Below, in pieces: positions 1 through 6,279 of a stretch of 7,619 nt of DNA (within the stretch, counting starts at the first letter, position 1; each line of letters begins with the position of its first letter). The stretch spans positions 1 to 7,619 of the forward strand of contig CALCJD010000077.1 in assembly GCA_937960895.1 (NCBI GenBank), given 5' to 3'. Under the pieces are notes generated by a model. That model ran no database searches, was not told the origin of the DNA, and saw nothing but the letters and a program-made list of their open reading frames with translations. The stretch is from an uncultured Spartobacteria bacterium. GTDB lineage: Bacteria; Verrucomicrobiota; Verrucomicrobiia; Chthoniobacterales; Terrimicrobiaceae. Position numbers and translations under genes: made by a program.

Positions 1-101
1 CCCAGATAAAACTCATGTCCGAACCACCAGCACTTCACCCCGCTGACTCCGTCAAATGTCAGCCTGACCACCTGTTGCCCTGCCCGGCAAAATTCCTGTC
101 C
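1..101 (-). other. Possible partial coding sequence running off the window edge
   Basis: Read on the minus strand, the 101 bases following the stop of the CDF gene stay open in the same frame as that gene. They give a protein-like sequence including VVRLTFDGVSGVKCWWFGHE. A GTG codon preceded by a GGGCAGGG stretch could start a small downstream gene, but there is no ATG and only about 33 codons are visible. I do not recognise a family. It may be the start of a following gene, the eroded end of a longer CDF, or chance. Confidence 0.2.
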
Positions 102-1013
102 TCACAACCAATCCCGCCGGGTCGTGAACGATATGGTCAGCCACTGCTCCAGTTTCGCAAAATCACTTAGCTGGCCGGCAATCTCCTCACGGATGGCGTC
201 CAATTCCACGGTCGTTTTCGGGCAACGCTCGGGAAGCAGGATGACAATATCAATCAAATGGATGCGCCCCGACTTGGCGACGTAGGCCTTGTAATCGGAA
301 AATCCATGGCGGGCCGTCTCCCTGTTCATGACATTGTTTACGACCTGCACCACATCCGGCGGGGCCACCATGAAGACCTCCTGCATGCTCCGATAAATAA
401 TGCCGGCCGGAATGGGGAGCAGCACCAGCGTCATGACGATCAGAATCACCGGGTCCGCATAGGGCTTCAGCGCCCCAAAACCGGCACGCTCCAGCAGCTC
501 CGCCGACAAGAATCCCAAAAACAGTGCCAGCGTGATGGCGGCGGACATCAGGCAACTGTTCATGTCTATCCGGATGAATTCCGATCCGATTCTCCGATTG
601 ACCCATCGCTCATAGAAATACAGCGCAAAACAGATCCCTGAGACGACGGCCGCATACACGGACGCCTCACCGAGCTCCACAAGATATCCGCCGGCCAACA
701 CTCCGCCGATTCCGTCCACCAGGGCATAAATGCACACCGCCAGAAGCGCCAGGCCGCGAAACGCCGACACCAACGGTTCGAAATGCCAGTATCCGTATTG
801 GAACCGCCGGCTCCCCGAGCGTTTGAGCAGCCTGGCCACAAACAGAACCAGCGCGGACATCAGAAAGTCCACGATGGAAAAGATGCCGTCAAAGACGATC
901 GATTGCGAACGGGTGAAGAGCCCGAAACCGATTCCCACCACGGCCAGTATGACCGTGACAACAACCGATGCGGCAAGCACCTGCTGCTCCGTCGGACGAA
1001 TCCAGCGCTTCAT
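102..1013 (-). CDS. Cation diffusion facilitator (CDF) family transporter, COG3965-like
   Basis: A 303-residue inner-membrane protein of the CDF family, whose members export divalent metal ions, usually in exchange for protons. Six hydrophobic segments are visible at about residues 13-33, 41-63, 84-107, 117-135, 153-174 and 187-208, followed by a cytoplasmic C-terminal domain of about 95 residues. The signatures FDGIFSIVD (41-49) and FQYGYWHFEPL (71-81) match the CDF branch formerly called predicted Co/Zn/Cd transporters. The usual metal-site pairs of the second and fifth membrane helices, (D/H)xxxD, read FxxxD here (F45/D49 and F146/D150), so the metal cannot be predicted and transport may be atypical. 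The start ATG lacks a strong Shine-Dalgarno sequence and overlaps the stop of a small upstream open frame (ATGA). It is transcribed divergently from the porin cluster. The family is near certain; the substrate is unknown. Confidence 0.92.
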   Translation of the reverse strand: MKRWIRPTEQQVLAASVVVTVILAVVGIGFGLFTRSQSIVFDGIFSIVDFLMSALVLFVARLLKRSGSRRFQYGYWHFEPLVSAFRGLALLAVCIYALVDGIGGVLAGGYLVELGEASVYAAVVSGICFALYFYERWVNRRIGSEFIRIDMNSCLMSAAITLALFLGFLSAELLERAGFGALKPYADPVILIVMTLVLLPIPAGIIYRSMQEVFMVAPPDVVQVVNNVMNRETARHGFSDYKAYVAKSGRIHLIDIVILLPERCPKTTVELDAIREEIAGQLSDFAKLEQWLTISFTTRRDWL

Positions 1014-1210
1014 ATTCTCAGACCAGCAAATTCGAAAAACGCCCCGCTGTGAATTCCGATCTCCTTATGGATCTCTTTGCCATTTGTATCCATAACAAAG
1101 CAAAACAAGGCACGCTCCGCCCGCCGGATGGCAGTTAGGTTCAATATCCCCCGGCCGACCTCCACAGCCAAATCGCATCCCTGACCAAATTTTGGCCAAT
1201 CATTATCCAT
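1010..1210 (-). CDS. Possible small protein, 66 aa, overlapping the CDF start
   Basis: A minus-strand open frame starting MDNDWPKFGQ and ending FEFAGLRI. Its TGA overlaps the ATG of the CDF gene in the arrangement ATGA, typical of translationally coupled genes. The composition looks protein-like (RRAERALFCF, DTNGKEIHKEIG), but I recognise no family. There is no good ribosome-binding site at the ATG, and the frame stays open further upstream into the porin gene. It could be a short coupled gene, a remnant of a larger gene, or chance in a divergent promoter region. Confidence 0.22.
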   Translation of the reverse strand: MDNDWPKFGQGCDLAVEVGRGILNLTAIRRAERALFCFVMDTNGKEIHKEIGIHSGAFFEFAGLRI

Positions 1211-1232
1211 TTTTGGTACGTTGTTGACCAAA
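1182..1232. promoter_or_regulatory. Operator-like repeat pair in the divergent spacer
   Basis: TGACCAAA occurs twice in the same orientation, at 1182-1189 and 1225-1232, 43 bp apart (about four helical turns). The first copy is part of a perfect 11-bp palindrome, CCAAATTTTGG (1185-1195), followed directly by the palindrome TGGCCA. The second copy overlaps the candidate -35 box. This arrangement would suit binding of a dimeric regulator controlling the porin cluster, the CDF gene, or both. No regulator gene is intact in the window. Confidence 0.3.
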
Positions 1233-1252
1233 ACCGCTTTAGAAAATACGAC
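1224..1252 (+). promoter_or_regulatory. Candidate sigma-70-type promoter for the porin-gad cluster
   Basis: TTGACC (1224-1229) matches five of six bases of a -35 box. A 17-bp spacer leads to TACGAC (1247-1252), a poor -10 match at three of six. It lies 23 bp before the porin start, leaving only a short leader. The -35 is convincing and the -10 is not, so activator dependence or a different sigma factor is possible. Confidence 0.28.
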
Positions 1253-1260
1253 GTGGACCC

Positions 1261-1266
1261 GGAGGG
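1261..1266 (+). promoter_or_regulatory. Shine-Dalgarno sequence of the porin gene
   Basis: GGAGGG ends 9 bases before the ATG at 1276, a strong site that fixes this start. It contrasts with the two gad genes downstream, which have no comparable site. Confidence 0.75.
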
Positions 1267-1275
1267 TACAAATTA

Positions 1276-2715
1276 ATGTTGCTTCAATCCCTTGCCAGGC
1301 CGCTCGCTTATGGAGCGGCATTTTTTTCGCTACTACCGGTTGCCTTCACTCAGGAGGCAAAAGAAACAAAGGACCCGTCTCCCATCCAAAGTGGATTTGA
1401 ACGATGGTGGAACGGGAGCAGCGCGCTTCCCGAAGTCGACATTAGGATGAAGGAGACGCACAGCCGAAAACTCCGGAAAAGGGAGGGATCGGCGATTCCG
1501 GAATCCAGTCTGCGTCAGGATCTGGCGGATGCGGGCGTCAGTTTCATGGGTTCGTTTACGGCATACTTCCTGGGCAATGTGTCCGGAGGTCTGACCCGGG
1601 ACTTTGCCTACAACCACATGCTCTTCTTCCAGCTTAACCTGGACTTGGAAAAGATCATGAATTGGAAGGGGGGCACCATTGTCTGGTCCTTTGCCGACAA
1701 CGCGGGCAGCGACCTGTCGACCGCCGTCGGAAACAACTTCCAGATCTCAACCGACTACGGGCCGAACACCTTCATGTTTGATGAGTTTTACTTCATGCAG
1801 ACACTGCTGGATGGGAAGCTGCACATCAAGCTGGGTCAGATGTCGCTCCTGAATGACTTCATGGCCTCGCCCCTTTACGATGTTTACGCCAACCTCGCCT
1901 TCTGCGGCAACCCGCTGGGCATCCCTTACGATATGCCGGCTACGGCCATGCCGGCCGCCTCGTGGGGTGCCTTTGTCAAATATGTGGAACCTCAGTGGTA
2001 TGCCCAGGCGGGCATTTACCAGGTGTCCGAGCGCATCGGTCAGCCGGCATACCACGGGTTTGACTACAGCATCCGAAAGGGCGACGGAACCATGATCTTC
2101 ATGGAAGCGGGCTGGACGCCGACCTTGTTCAAGAAGGAAAAGCCCGCCCCGGCTTCGGATGGAAAATCGGTAGCTTCGAAGAAGACTTATGTTCCGCTCG
2201 ACGACGAACTGAGTCCCGGCTACAAGGGACACTACAAGTTCGGCGCCTTCTTCTCCAACTGGAGCTACCCCTCCTTTACGAACAACCTCAATCAGCCAAA
2301 CATGTATGGCTTCTATTTCCTCGCGGACCAGATGGTGTTCCGGGAATCCGCGAAAGATGACCAGGGGCTTTATCTCTGGAGCGCCTTCACCCTGGTTCCC
2401 CAGCAGTCCATCGCCCAGATTCCCTTCTTTGTCTCGGGCGGCGCCCAATATCTCGGGTTGATTCCCCACCGGGATCAGGATTGGACGATCTTCGGCGTGG
2501 CCTGGGGAAGTTTCAGCCGGGATCTTGCCGCGCAGCAGGCGTCGATGAACCAACCCCAGGAGAACTACGAGTTGGTCTTTGAATGGTCTTATCAGATTGC
2601 CGTCAATCAATGGCTCACTGTGCAACCCGACGTCCAATACATCGTCAACCCCGGGGCGACCGGCACGATCCAGAATGCCTGGGTGATCGGCGCCATCATC
2701 AACGTCAGCTTCTAA
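1276..2715 (+). CDS. OprB-type carbohydrate-selective outer-membrane porin
   Basis: A 479-residue outer-membrane beta-barrel of the OprB family, which forms passive channels for sugars and other small solutes. Residues 1-25 look like a signal peptide (hydrophobic core AYGAAFFSLLPVAF, likely cut after AFT). A charged linker of about 50 residues follows, and the family-like barrel starts near SSLRQDLADAGVSF. Family features include the LNLDLEK strand, GSDLSTAVGNNFQIS, FYFMQTLLDGKLHIKLGQM and a late QPDVQYIVNPG strand. The protein ends in VSF, the terminal aromatic residue expected for insertion by the BAM machinery. A charged Lys/Ser-rich loop (about residues 290-310) interrupts the middle. Its length is usual for the family. 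It is first in a plus-strand cluster with a glutamate decarboxylase and a GadC antiporter, so it may supply glutamate rather than sugar. That role is inferred from position only. Confidence 0.9.
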   Translation: MLLQSLARPLAYGAAFFSLLPVAFTQEAKETKDPSPIQSGFERWWNGSSALPEVDIRMKETHSRKLRKREGSAIPESSLRQDLADAGVSFMGSFTAYFLGNVSGGLTRDFAYNHMLFFQLNLDLEKIMNWKGGTIVWSFADNAGSDLSTAVGNNFQISTDYGPNTFMFDEFYFMQTLLDGKLHIKLGQMSLLNDFMASPLYDVYANLAFCGNPLGIPYDMPATAMPAASWGAFVKYVEPQWYAQAGIYQVSERIGQPAYHGFDYSIRKGDGTMIFMEAGWTPTLFKKEKPAPASDGKSVASKKTYVPLDDELSPGYKGHYKFGAFFSNWSYPSFTNNLNQPNMYGFYFLADQMVFRESAKDDQGLYLWSAFTLVPQQSIAQIPFFVSGGAQYLGLIPHRDQDWTIFGVAWGSFSRDLAAQQASMNQPQENYELVFEWSYQIAVNQWLTVQPDVQYIVNPGATGTIQNAWVIGAIINVSF

Positions 2716-2762
2716 GCGCCCTGTCCCATCATCTCCCATCAACCACAACCTGAAAAACAATT

Positions 2763-2894
2763 ATGTCACTCCACTCCTAACCCTCCCTATCCAACGAAAT
2801 CGATGAAGTCTTCGGCTCCGGGACACTGGCCAGACCGCTGCCCAAATACCGTTTTCCCGAAAACGAATCTTCGGCCCGGGATGCCTATCAACTG
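2763..2894 (+). pseudogene. N-terminal segment of glutamate decarboxylase, interrupted by TAA at codon 6
   Basis: From ATG 2763 the frame reads M-S-L-H-S, then TAA (2778-2780), then PSLSNEIDEVFGSG and on through LARPLPKYRFPENES into the main open frame, with no frame change. The M-x-L-H beginning and the RFP..E..A.Q stretch match the N-terminus of bacterial glutamate decarboxylases. Counting from this ATG gives 464 codons against 466 residues for E. coli GadB, so this is very likely the ancestral start. The segment after the stop contains no in-frame ATG, GTG or TTG before GTG 2895; CTG codons occur at 2826, 2838 and 2892. A single base change (for example AAA to TAA) would explain the stop, whereas an insertion or deletion would not. 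Confidence 0.8.
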
Positions 2895-4157
2895 GTGCAC
2901 GACGAACTCATGCTCGACGGCAACGCCCGGCAGAATCTCGCCACCTTCTGCCAGACCTGGGAGGAGCCCGAGGTGCGCAAGCTCATGGACGAGTGCATCG
3001 ACAAGAACATGATCGACAAGGACGAGTATCCCCAGACGGCCGAGATCGAGGCGCGCTGCGTCCACATGCTGGCCGATCTGTGGAATTCTCCCGACGCGGC
3101 GGACACCATCGGCTGCTCGACCACCGGCTCCAGCGAGGCGGCCATGCTCGGAGGCATGGCGATGAAGTGGCGCTGGCGTGAAAAACGCCGGGCGGCAGGC
3201 AAGAGCGCCGACAAGCCGAACCTGATCTGCGGCCCCGTCCAGATCTGCTGGCACAAGTTTGCCCGCTACTGGGACATCGAACTCCGCGAAATCCCGATGG
3301 AAGGGAACCGCCTCATCATGACTCCCGAGGAGGTCGTCAAACGGTGCGACGAGAATACCATCGGCGTCGTTCCCACTCTGGGAGTCACATTCACCGGGCA
3401 TTACGAGCCGGTCAAGGCTGTGAACGACGCGCTCGACAAACTCCAGGCCGACACGGGGCTCGACATCCCCATTCACGTCGATGCCGCGAGCGGAGGCTTT
3501 CTCGCTCCCTTCTGCGCGCCCAATCTGCCCTGGGACTTCCGCCTGCCCCGCGTGAAGTCGATCAACTCCTCGGGTCACAAGTTCGGCCTCGCCCCCCTGG
3601 GCGCCGGCTGGGTCATCTGGCGCGAGAAAGCGGACCTGCCCAAAGACCTCATCTTCAACGTGAACTACCTCGGCGGCAACATGCCCACCTTCGCGCTGAA
3701 CTTTTCCCGTCCCGGCGGGCAGATCATCGCGCAGTATTACAACTTCATCCGCCTCGGCAAGGAAGGCTACGCCAAGATCCAGAACGCCTGCTACTCCTCC
3801 GCGCAATATTTTGCCGGCGCGATCACGAAACTCGGGCCTTTCGAGGTGCTTTATGGCGGAGAGTCCGATCGGGGCATCCCCTGCGTGAGCTGGAAGATCA
3901 AGGACGGGGCCAAGACGCCCTTCTCCCTCTACGACCTAGCCGACCGCCTGCGCGTGCGCGGCTGGCAGGTGCCCGCCTACTCGATGCCCGCGCACCGCGA
4001 GGATCTCGTGGTGCAGCGCATCCTTGTCCGCCACGGCGTAAGCCGGGATTTGATCAGCCTACTGATTGAGGACTTCAAGCGGAGCCTGGAATATTTCGAG
4101 AAGCACCCAGTCTCCCACCCGGCCACCGCAGCGGAAGCCTCGGGCTACCATCACTGA
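2895..4157 (+). CDS. gadB: Glutamate decarboxylase (PLP-dependent), N-terminally shortened by an in-frame stop
   Basis: Converts L-glutamate and a proton to GABA and CO2 in the cytoplasm, the core of glutamate-dependent acid resistance. The sequence follows E. coli GadB closely: DGNARQNLATFCQTW, CGPVQICWHKFARYWD, VDAASGGFLAPF and SSGHKFGLAPLGAGWVIWR. Counted from ATG 2763, the PLP lysine is K273 (E. coli K276), the pyridine-nitrogen aspartate D240, and the phosphate-binding serines S123/S124. The chain ends in YHH, comparable to the C-terminal His that closes E. coli GadB at neutral pH. The coordinates given start at GTG 2895, the first ordinary start after the stop at codon 6. This gives 420 residues and loses the first 44 codons, a region that in E. 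coli contributes to hexamer assembly and acid-induced membrane binding. That GTG has no clear ribosome-binding site. The catalytic body is complete and undegraded, so the gene is either only recently broken, expressed from an unusual start, or misread at one base. Confidence 0.93.
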   Translation: MHDELMLDGNARQNLATFCQTWEEPEVRKLMDECIDKNMIDKDEYPQTAEIEARCVHMLADLWNSPDAADTIGCSTTGSSEAAMLGGMAMKWRWREKRRAAGKSADKPNLICGPVQICWHKFARYWDIELREIPMEGNRLIMTPEEVVKRCDENTIGVVPTLGVTFTGHYEPVKAVNDALDKLQADTGLDIPIHVDAASGGFLAPFCAPNLPWDFRLPRVKSINSSGHKFGLAPLGAGWVIWREKADLPKDLIFNVNYLGGNMPTFALNFSRPGGQIIAQYYNFIRLGKEGYAKIQNACYSSAQYFAGAITKLGPFEVLYGGESDRGIPCVSWKIKDGAKTPFSLYDLADRLRVRGWQVPAYSMPAHREDLVVQRILVRHGVSRDLISLLIEDFKRSLEYFEKHPVSHPATAAEASGYHH

Positions 4158-4185
4158 TCTCCACCTCCCTTCACTTCGACAACCT

Positions 4186-5763
4186 ATGAGCACGACCGCG
4201 TCATCGAATAATCCCGCCAAGCAACTCGGTTTGTTTGGCTTCTTTGCCATTACCGCCTCCATGGTGATGGCCGTTTACGAGTATCCGACCTTCGCCACGT
4301 CGGGGTTCAGCCTGGTTTTCTTCCTGCTGCTGGGAGGACTCCTCTGGTTCATCCCCGTGGGGCTCTGCGCGGCCGAAATGGCCACCGTGGAAGGATGGGA
4401 GGAGGGTGGCGTGTTCGCGTGGGTGTCGAACACGCTGGGGGAACGCTGGGGTTTTGCCGCGATCGCCTTCGCCTACTTCCAGATCGCGATCGGCTTCATC
4501 CCGATGCTCTATTTCATCCTGGGCGCGCTCTCCTACGTGCTCGCGTGGCCGGCGTTGAACAACGACCCGCTGGTGAAAACCGTCGCCGCGCTCGTCATCG
4601 TATGGTTCCTCGCCTTCACCCAGCTCGGGGGCACGAAATATACCGCGCGCATCGCCAAGGCCGGGTTCCTCGGGGGCATTCTGGTGCCCGCGGCCATTCT
4701 CGTCGTGCTGGCGCTTCTTCATCTCGCCAGCGGCGCCAAGCTGGAAATCGAGATGAACGCCGCGAGCTTCTTCCCCGATTTCACGAAAATCAGCACCCTC
4801 GTCGTGCTCGTCGCCTTCATCCTCAGCTACATGGGCGTGGAAGCCTCCGCGACGCATGTGAACGAGATGAAAAATCCGGGCCGCGACTACCCGCTAGCCA
4901 TGTTCCTGCTCATGTGCGCCGCCATCAGCCTCAGCTCCATCGGCGGACTCTCCGTCGCCGCCGTGATCCCGGCCAACGAGATCAACCTGAGCGCCGGGGT
5001 CGTGCAGACCTTCCAGGCGCTCATTTCGAGCTATGGCCCGCACCTCGAATGGATCGTCCGCATCATCGCGGCCATCCTCATGCTGGGCGTCGTGGCGGAG
5101 ATCACCTCTTGGATCGTCGGTCCGTCCCGCGGCATGTATGTCACCGCGCAGAAGGGCATCCTGCCAAAGGCGCTGGCCAAGGTGAACAAGAACGGCGTGC
5201 CCGTGCCCCTGGTCATCTTCCAGCTGAGCATCACCACGATCATGCTGATCATCTTCACCTTGGGCGGAGGCGGCAGCAACATGTCCTTCCTCATCGCGCT
5301 GGCGCTTACCGTCGTGCTCTACCTGATCGCGTATCTTCTCCTTTTCCTCGGCTACATGAATCTGGTGCTGAAGCATCCCGAGAAAAAGCGCTCCTACAAC
5401 ATCCCCGGCGGCAAACCGGTGAAGCTCCTGGTGGCGGCCTCCGGCTTCACGATTTCCCTGCTGGCTTTCGTGATCTCCTTCTTCCCGCCAAGCAGCCTGA
5501 CCGCGCTCGAGTCCGAAAGGATTTACGTGGGACTGCTGATCGTCAGCTTCCTGGTCATCTTTTCGATCCCCTTCATCATCTACGCGCTCCACGACAAAAA
5601 ATCCAAGGGCGCCGTGGCCGACATGGTGCACATCAAGCTGCACAACGCGCCGGAGGGGCACTTCTGGATGCATCCGAGGGCGCGCTCCAGCCACCATCTG
5701 ATTCCGACGGAGGGCAGCGTGTTGAGTCAGGAACCCGAGCCCCCGGCTCCTCCAAAGGCATAG
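4186..5763 (+). CDS. gadC: Glutamate:GABA antiporter GadC
   Basis: An inner-membrane APC-superfamily exchanger that imports glutamate and exports GABA, thereby removing protons consumed by the decarboxylase. The 525-residue protein (E. coli GadC 511) follows E. coli GadC almost motif for motif: AITASMVMAVYEYPTFATSG, LCAAEMATVEGWEEGGVFAW, SYMGVEASATHVNEM and GPSRGMYVTAQK. About twelve membrane segments are visible between residues 15 and 480. Y31 and E219 correspond to the substrate-path residues Y30 and E218. The C-terminal plug that blocks E. coli GadC at neutral pH is present: NAPEGHFWMHPRARSSHH carries H492, H496, R498, R500 and H503, equal to E. coli H491, H495, R497, R499 and H502. A Pro/Glu-rich tail of about 20 residues follows the plug. 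The frame is open upstream to 4066, but the ATG at 4186 aligns with the family N-terminus and lies 28 bp after the decarboxylase stop. It has no Shine-Dalgarno sequence. Confidence 0.97.
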   Translation: MSTTASSNNPAKQLGLFGFFAITASMVMAVYEYPTFATSGFSLVFFLLLGGLLWFIPVGLCAAEMATVEGWEEGGVFAWVSNTLGERWGFAAIAFAYFQIAIGFIPMLYFILGALSYVLAWPALNNDPLVKTVAALVIVWFLAFTQLGGTKYTARIAKAGFLGGILVPAAILVVLALLHLASGAKLEIEMNAASFFPDFTKISTLVVLVAFILSYMGVEASATHVNEMKNPGRDYPLAMFLLMCAAISLSSIGGLSVAAVIPANEINLSAGVVQTFQALISSYGPHLEWIVRIIAAILMLGVVAEITSWIVGPSRGMYVTAQKGILPKALAKVNKNGVPVPLVIFQLSITTIMLIIFTLGGGGSNMSFLIALALTVVLYLIAYLLLFLGYMNLVLKHPEKKRSYNIPGGKPVKLLVAASGFTISLLAFVISFFPPSSLTALESERIYVGLLIVSFLVIFSIPFIIYALHDKKSKGAVADMVHIKLHNAPEGHFWMHPRARSSHHLIPTEGSVLSQEPEPPAPPKA

Positions 5764-5765
5764 CT

Positions 5766-5803
5766 GCATCATAAACGAGCGATCGCATGATTGCCGGGTT
5801 TTT
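5766..5803 (+). terminator. Weak candidate rho-independent terminator after gadC
   Basis: GCATCAT (5766-5772) can pair with ATGATTGC (5787-5794) if one base is bulged. The 14-base loop contains the palindrome GCGATCGC. The stem is followed by CGGG and five T residues. It sits just after the gadC stop, the expected place, but the stem is AT-rich and interrupted and would be weak. Confidence 0.25.
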
Positions 5804-6087
5804 GAAGAAGTTACCTTGACCACCATCGGGGGGGATTGTCGGGATGGGGCCAACGGGCGCAAAATCTGGCGTTCCTGTCTGTGTCTTGCCTTCGCTGCGG
5901 CGGTGCCAGCCTCGACGTTCGACTTCGATCTGATGAGTAACCTGCCCGCCGTAGGCGCCGACGGAAGGAAGCGCCACGCTGAAGCGTGAACACTCACGGA
6001 GCAGAGGAATAGCCGACCCAGGGCCCCAATTACCCCCCCACCCCCTCGGGACCAACCCCGCGCAGCTCGGTTCTGCCATGGGTTCTG
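5804..6087. other. Gene-free stretch with repeat-like character
   Basis: No convincing gene is seen. Two minus-strand frames stay open through most of it, giving Arg/Pro/Gly-rich translations with no recognisable domain, no supported start and no ribosome-binding site. A perfect inverted repeat, CACGCT-GA-AGCGTG, lies at 5975-5988. G-runs (around 5827-5833) and C-runs (around 6030-6042) occur at either side. The texture suggests a dispersed intergenic repeat or the debris of an element, but a genome copy count would be needed to say so. Confidence 0.3.
5975..5988. repeat. Perfect short inverted repeat
   Basis: CACGCTGAAGCGTG has 6-bp arms and a 2-base centre, within the gene-free stretch after gadC. 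It could be the core of a REP-like intergenic repeat or a protein-binding site. There is no T-run beside it, so it is not a standard terminator. Confidence 0.35.
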
Positions 6088-6279
6088 TCAAGAATTGTTG
6101 ACGGACTCCCTTGTGCCCCCGGCGTGATGTCGTAGGTGGGTCTCAAGCTTCTCATAATTTCCCAGATGGGCCCGCATGAGGGCCTTCCAGAGCTTGCCGT
6201 GGTTCGGGACGGAAAAGTGCAGCAACTCGTGGACGATGAGCGAAAACCGCGAGAGGATTTTCCGATAGGCTTCCGCCTG
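6088..6279 (-). pseudogene. Remnant of a YgjP/DUF45 (SprT-like) zinc metallopeptidase, C-terminal part
   Basis: A 63-codon minus-strand frame contains the whole metal-binding core VHELLHFSVPNHGKLW: zinc ligands H17 and H21 with catalytic E18 in HELLH, and the third ligand H27 in PNHGK. It continues with KALMRAHLGNYEKLE, the characteristic end of DUF45/YgjP-type peptidases, often found beside type I restriction genes. The N-terminal two-thirds of the protein is missing and there is no start codon or ribosome-binding site. In front, in the same frame, lies a TGA and then a TetR fragment. It is therefore a fragment left by deletion or insertion, not a working gene. Motif recognition is by eye. 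Confidence 0.7.

Noticed and set aside
1747..2760. Minus-strand 337-codon frame opposite the porin
   Set aside because: No recognisable domain or start signal. The plus-strand porin with a signal peptide and terminal Phe explains the region.
2778..2780. Reassigned stop codon (alternative genetic code) to explain the gadB TAA
   Set aside because: TAA ends the porin normally, and TGA and TAG end other genes here, so the standard code fits.
2803..3012. ATG 2803 as an alternative start for the decarboxylase
   Set aside because: It is in a different frame and yields 69 unrelated residues; the homologous frame runs through GTG 2895.
2787..3806. Long minus-strand open frame (339 codons) opposite the decarboxylase
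   Set aside because: It is antisense to an obviously conserved gene. The product is Arg/Ala/Gly-rich without domains, as expected from GC-rich third positions.
3344..4069. Plus-strand open frame inside the decarboxylase in another frame
   Set aside because: Arg-rich translation with no motif; an overlap shadow of gadB.
4066..4185. Upstream start for gadC giving 40 extra residues
   Set aside because: The extra residues overlap the end of gadB, are Arg/Pro/Ser-rich and have no counterpart in GadC. ATG 4186 aligns with the family start.
4395..5774. Plus-strand 459-codon frame inside gadC, and the minus-strand frame 4894-5997
   Set aside because: Arg/His-rich, non-membrane translations overlying a clear GadC; produced by codon bias, not by a second gene.
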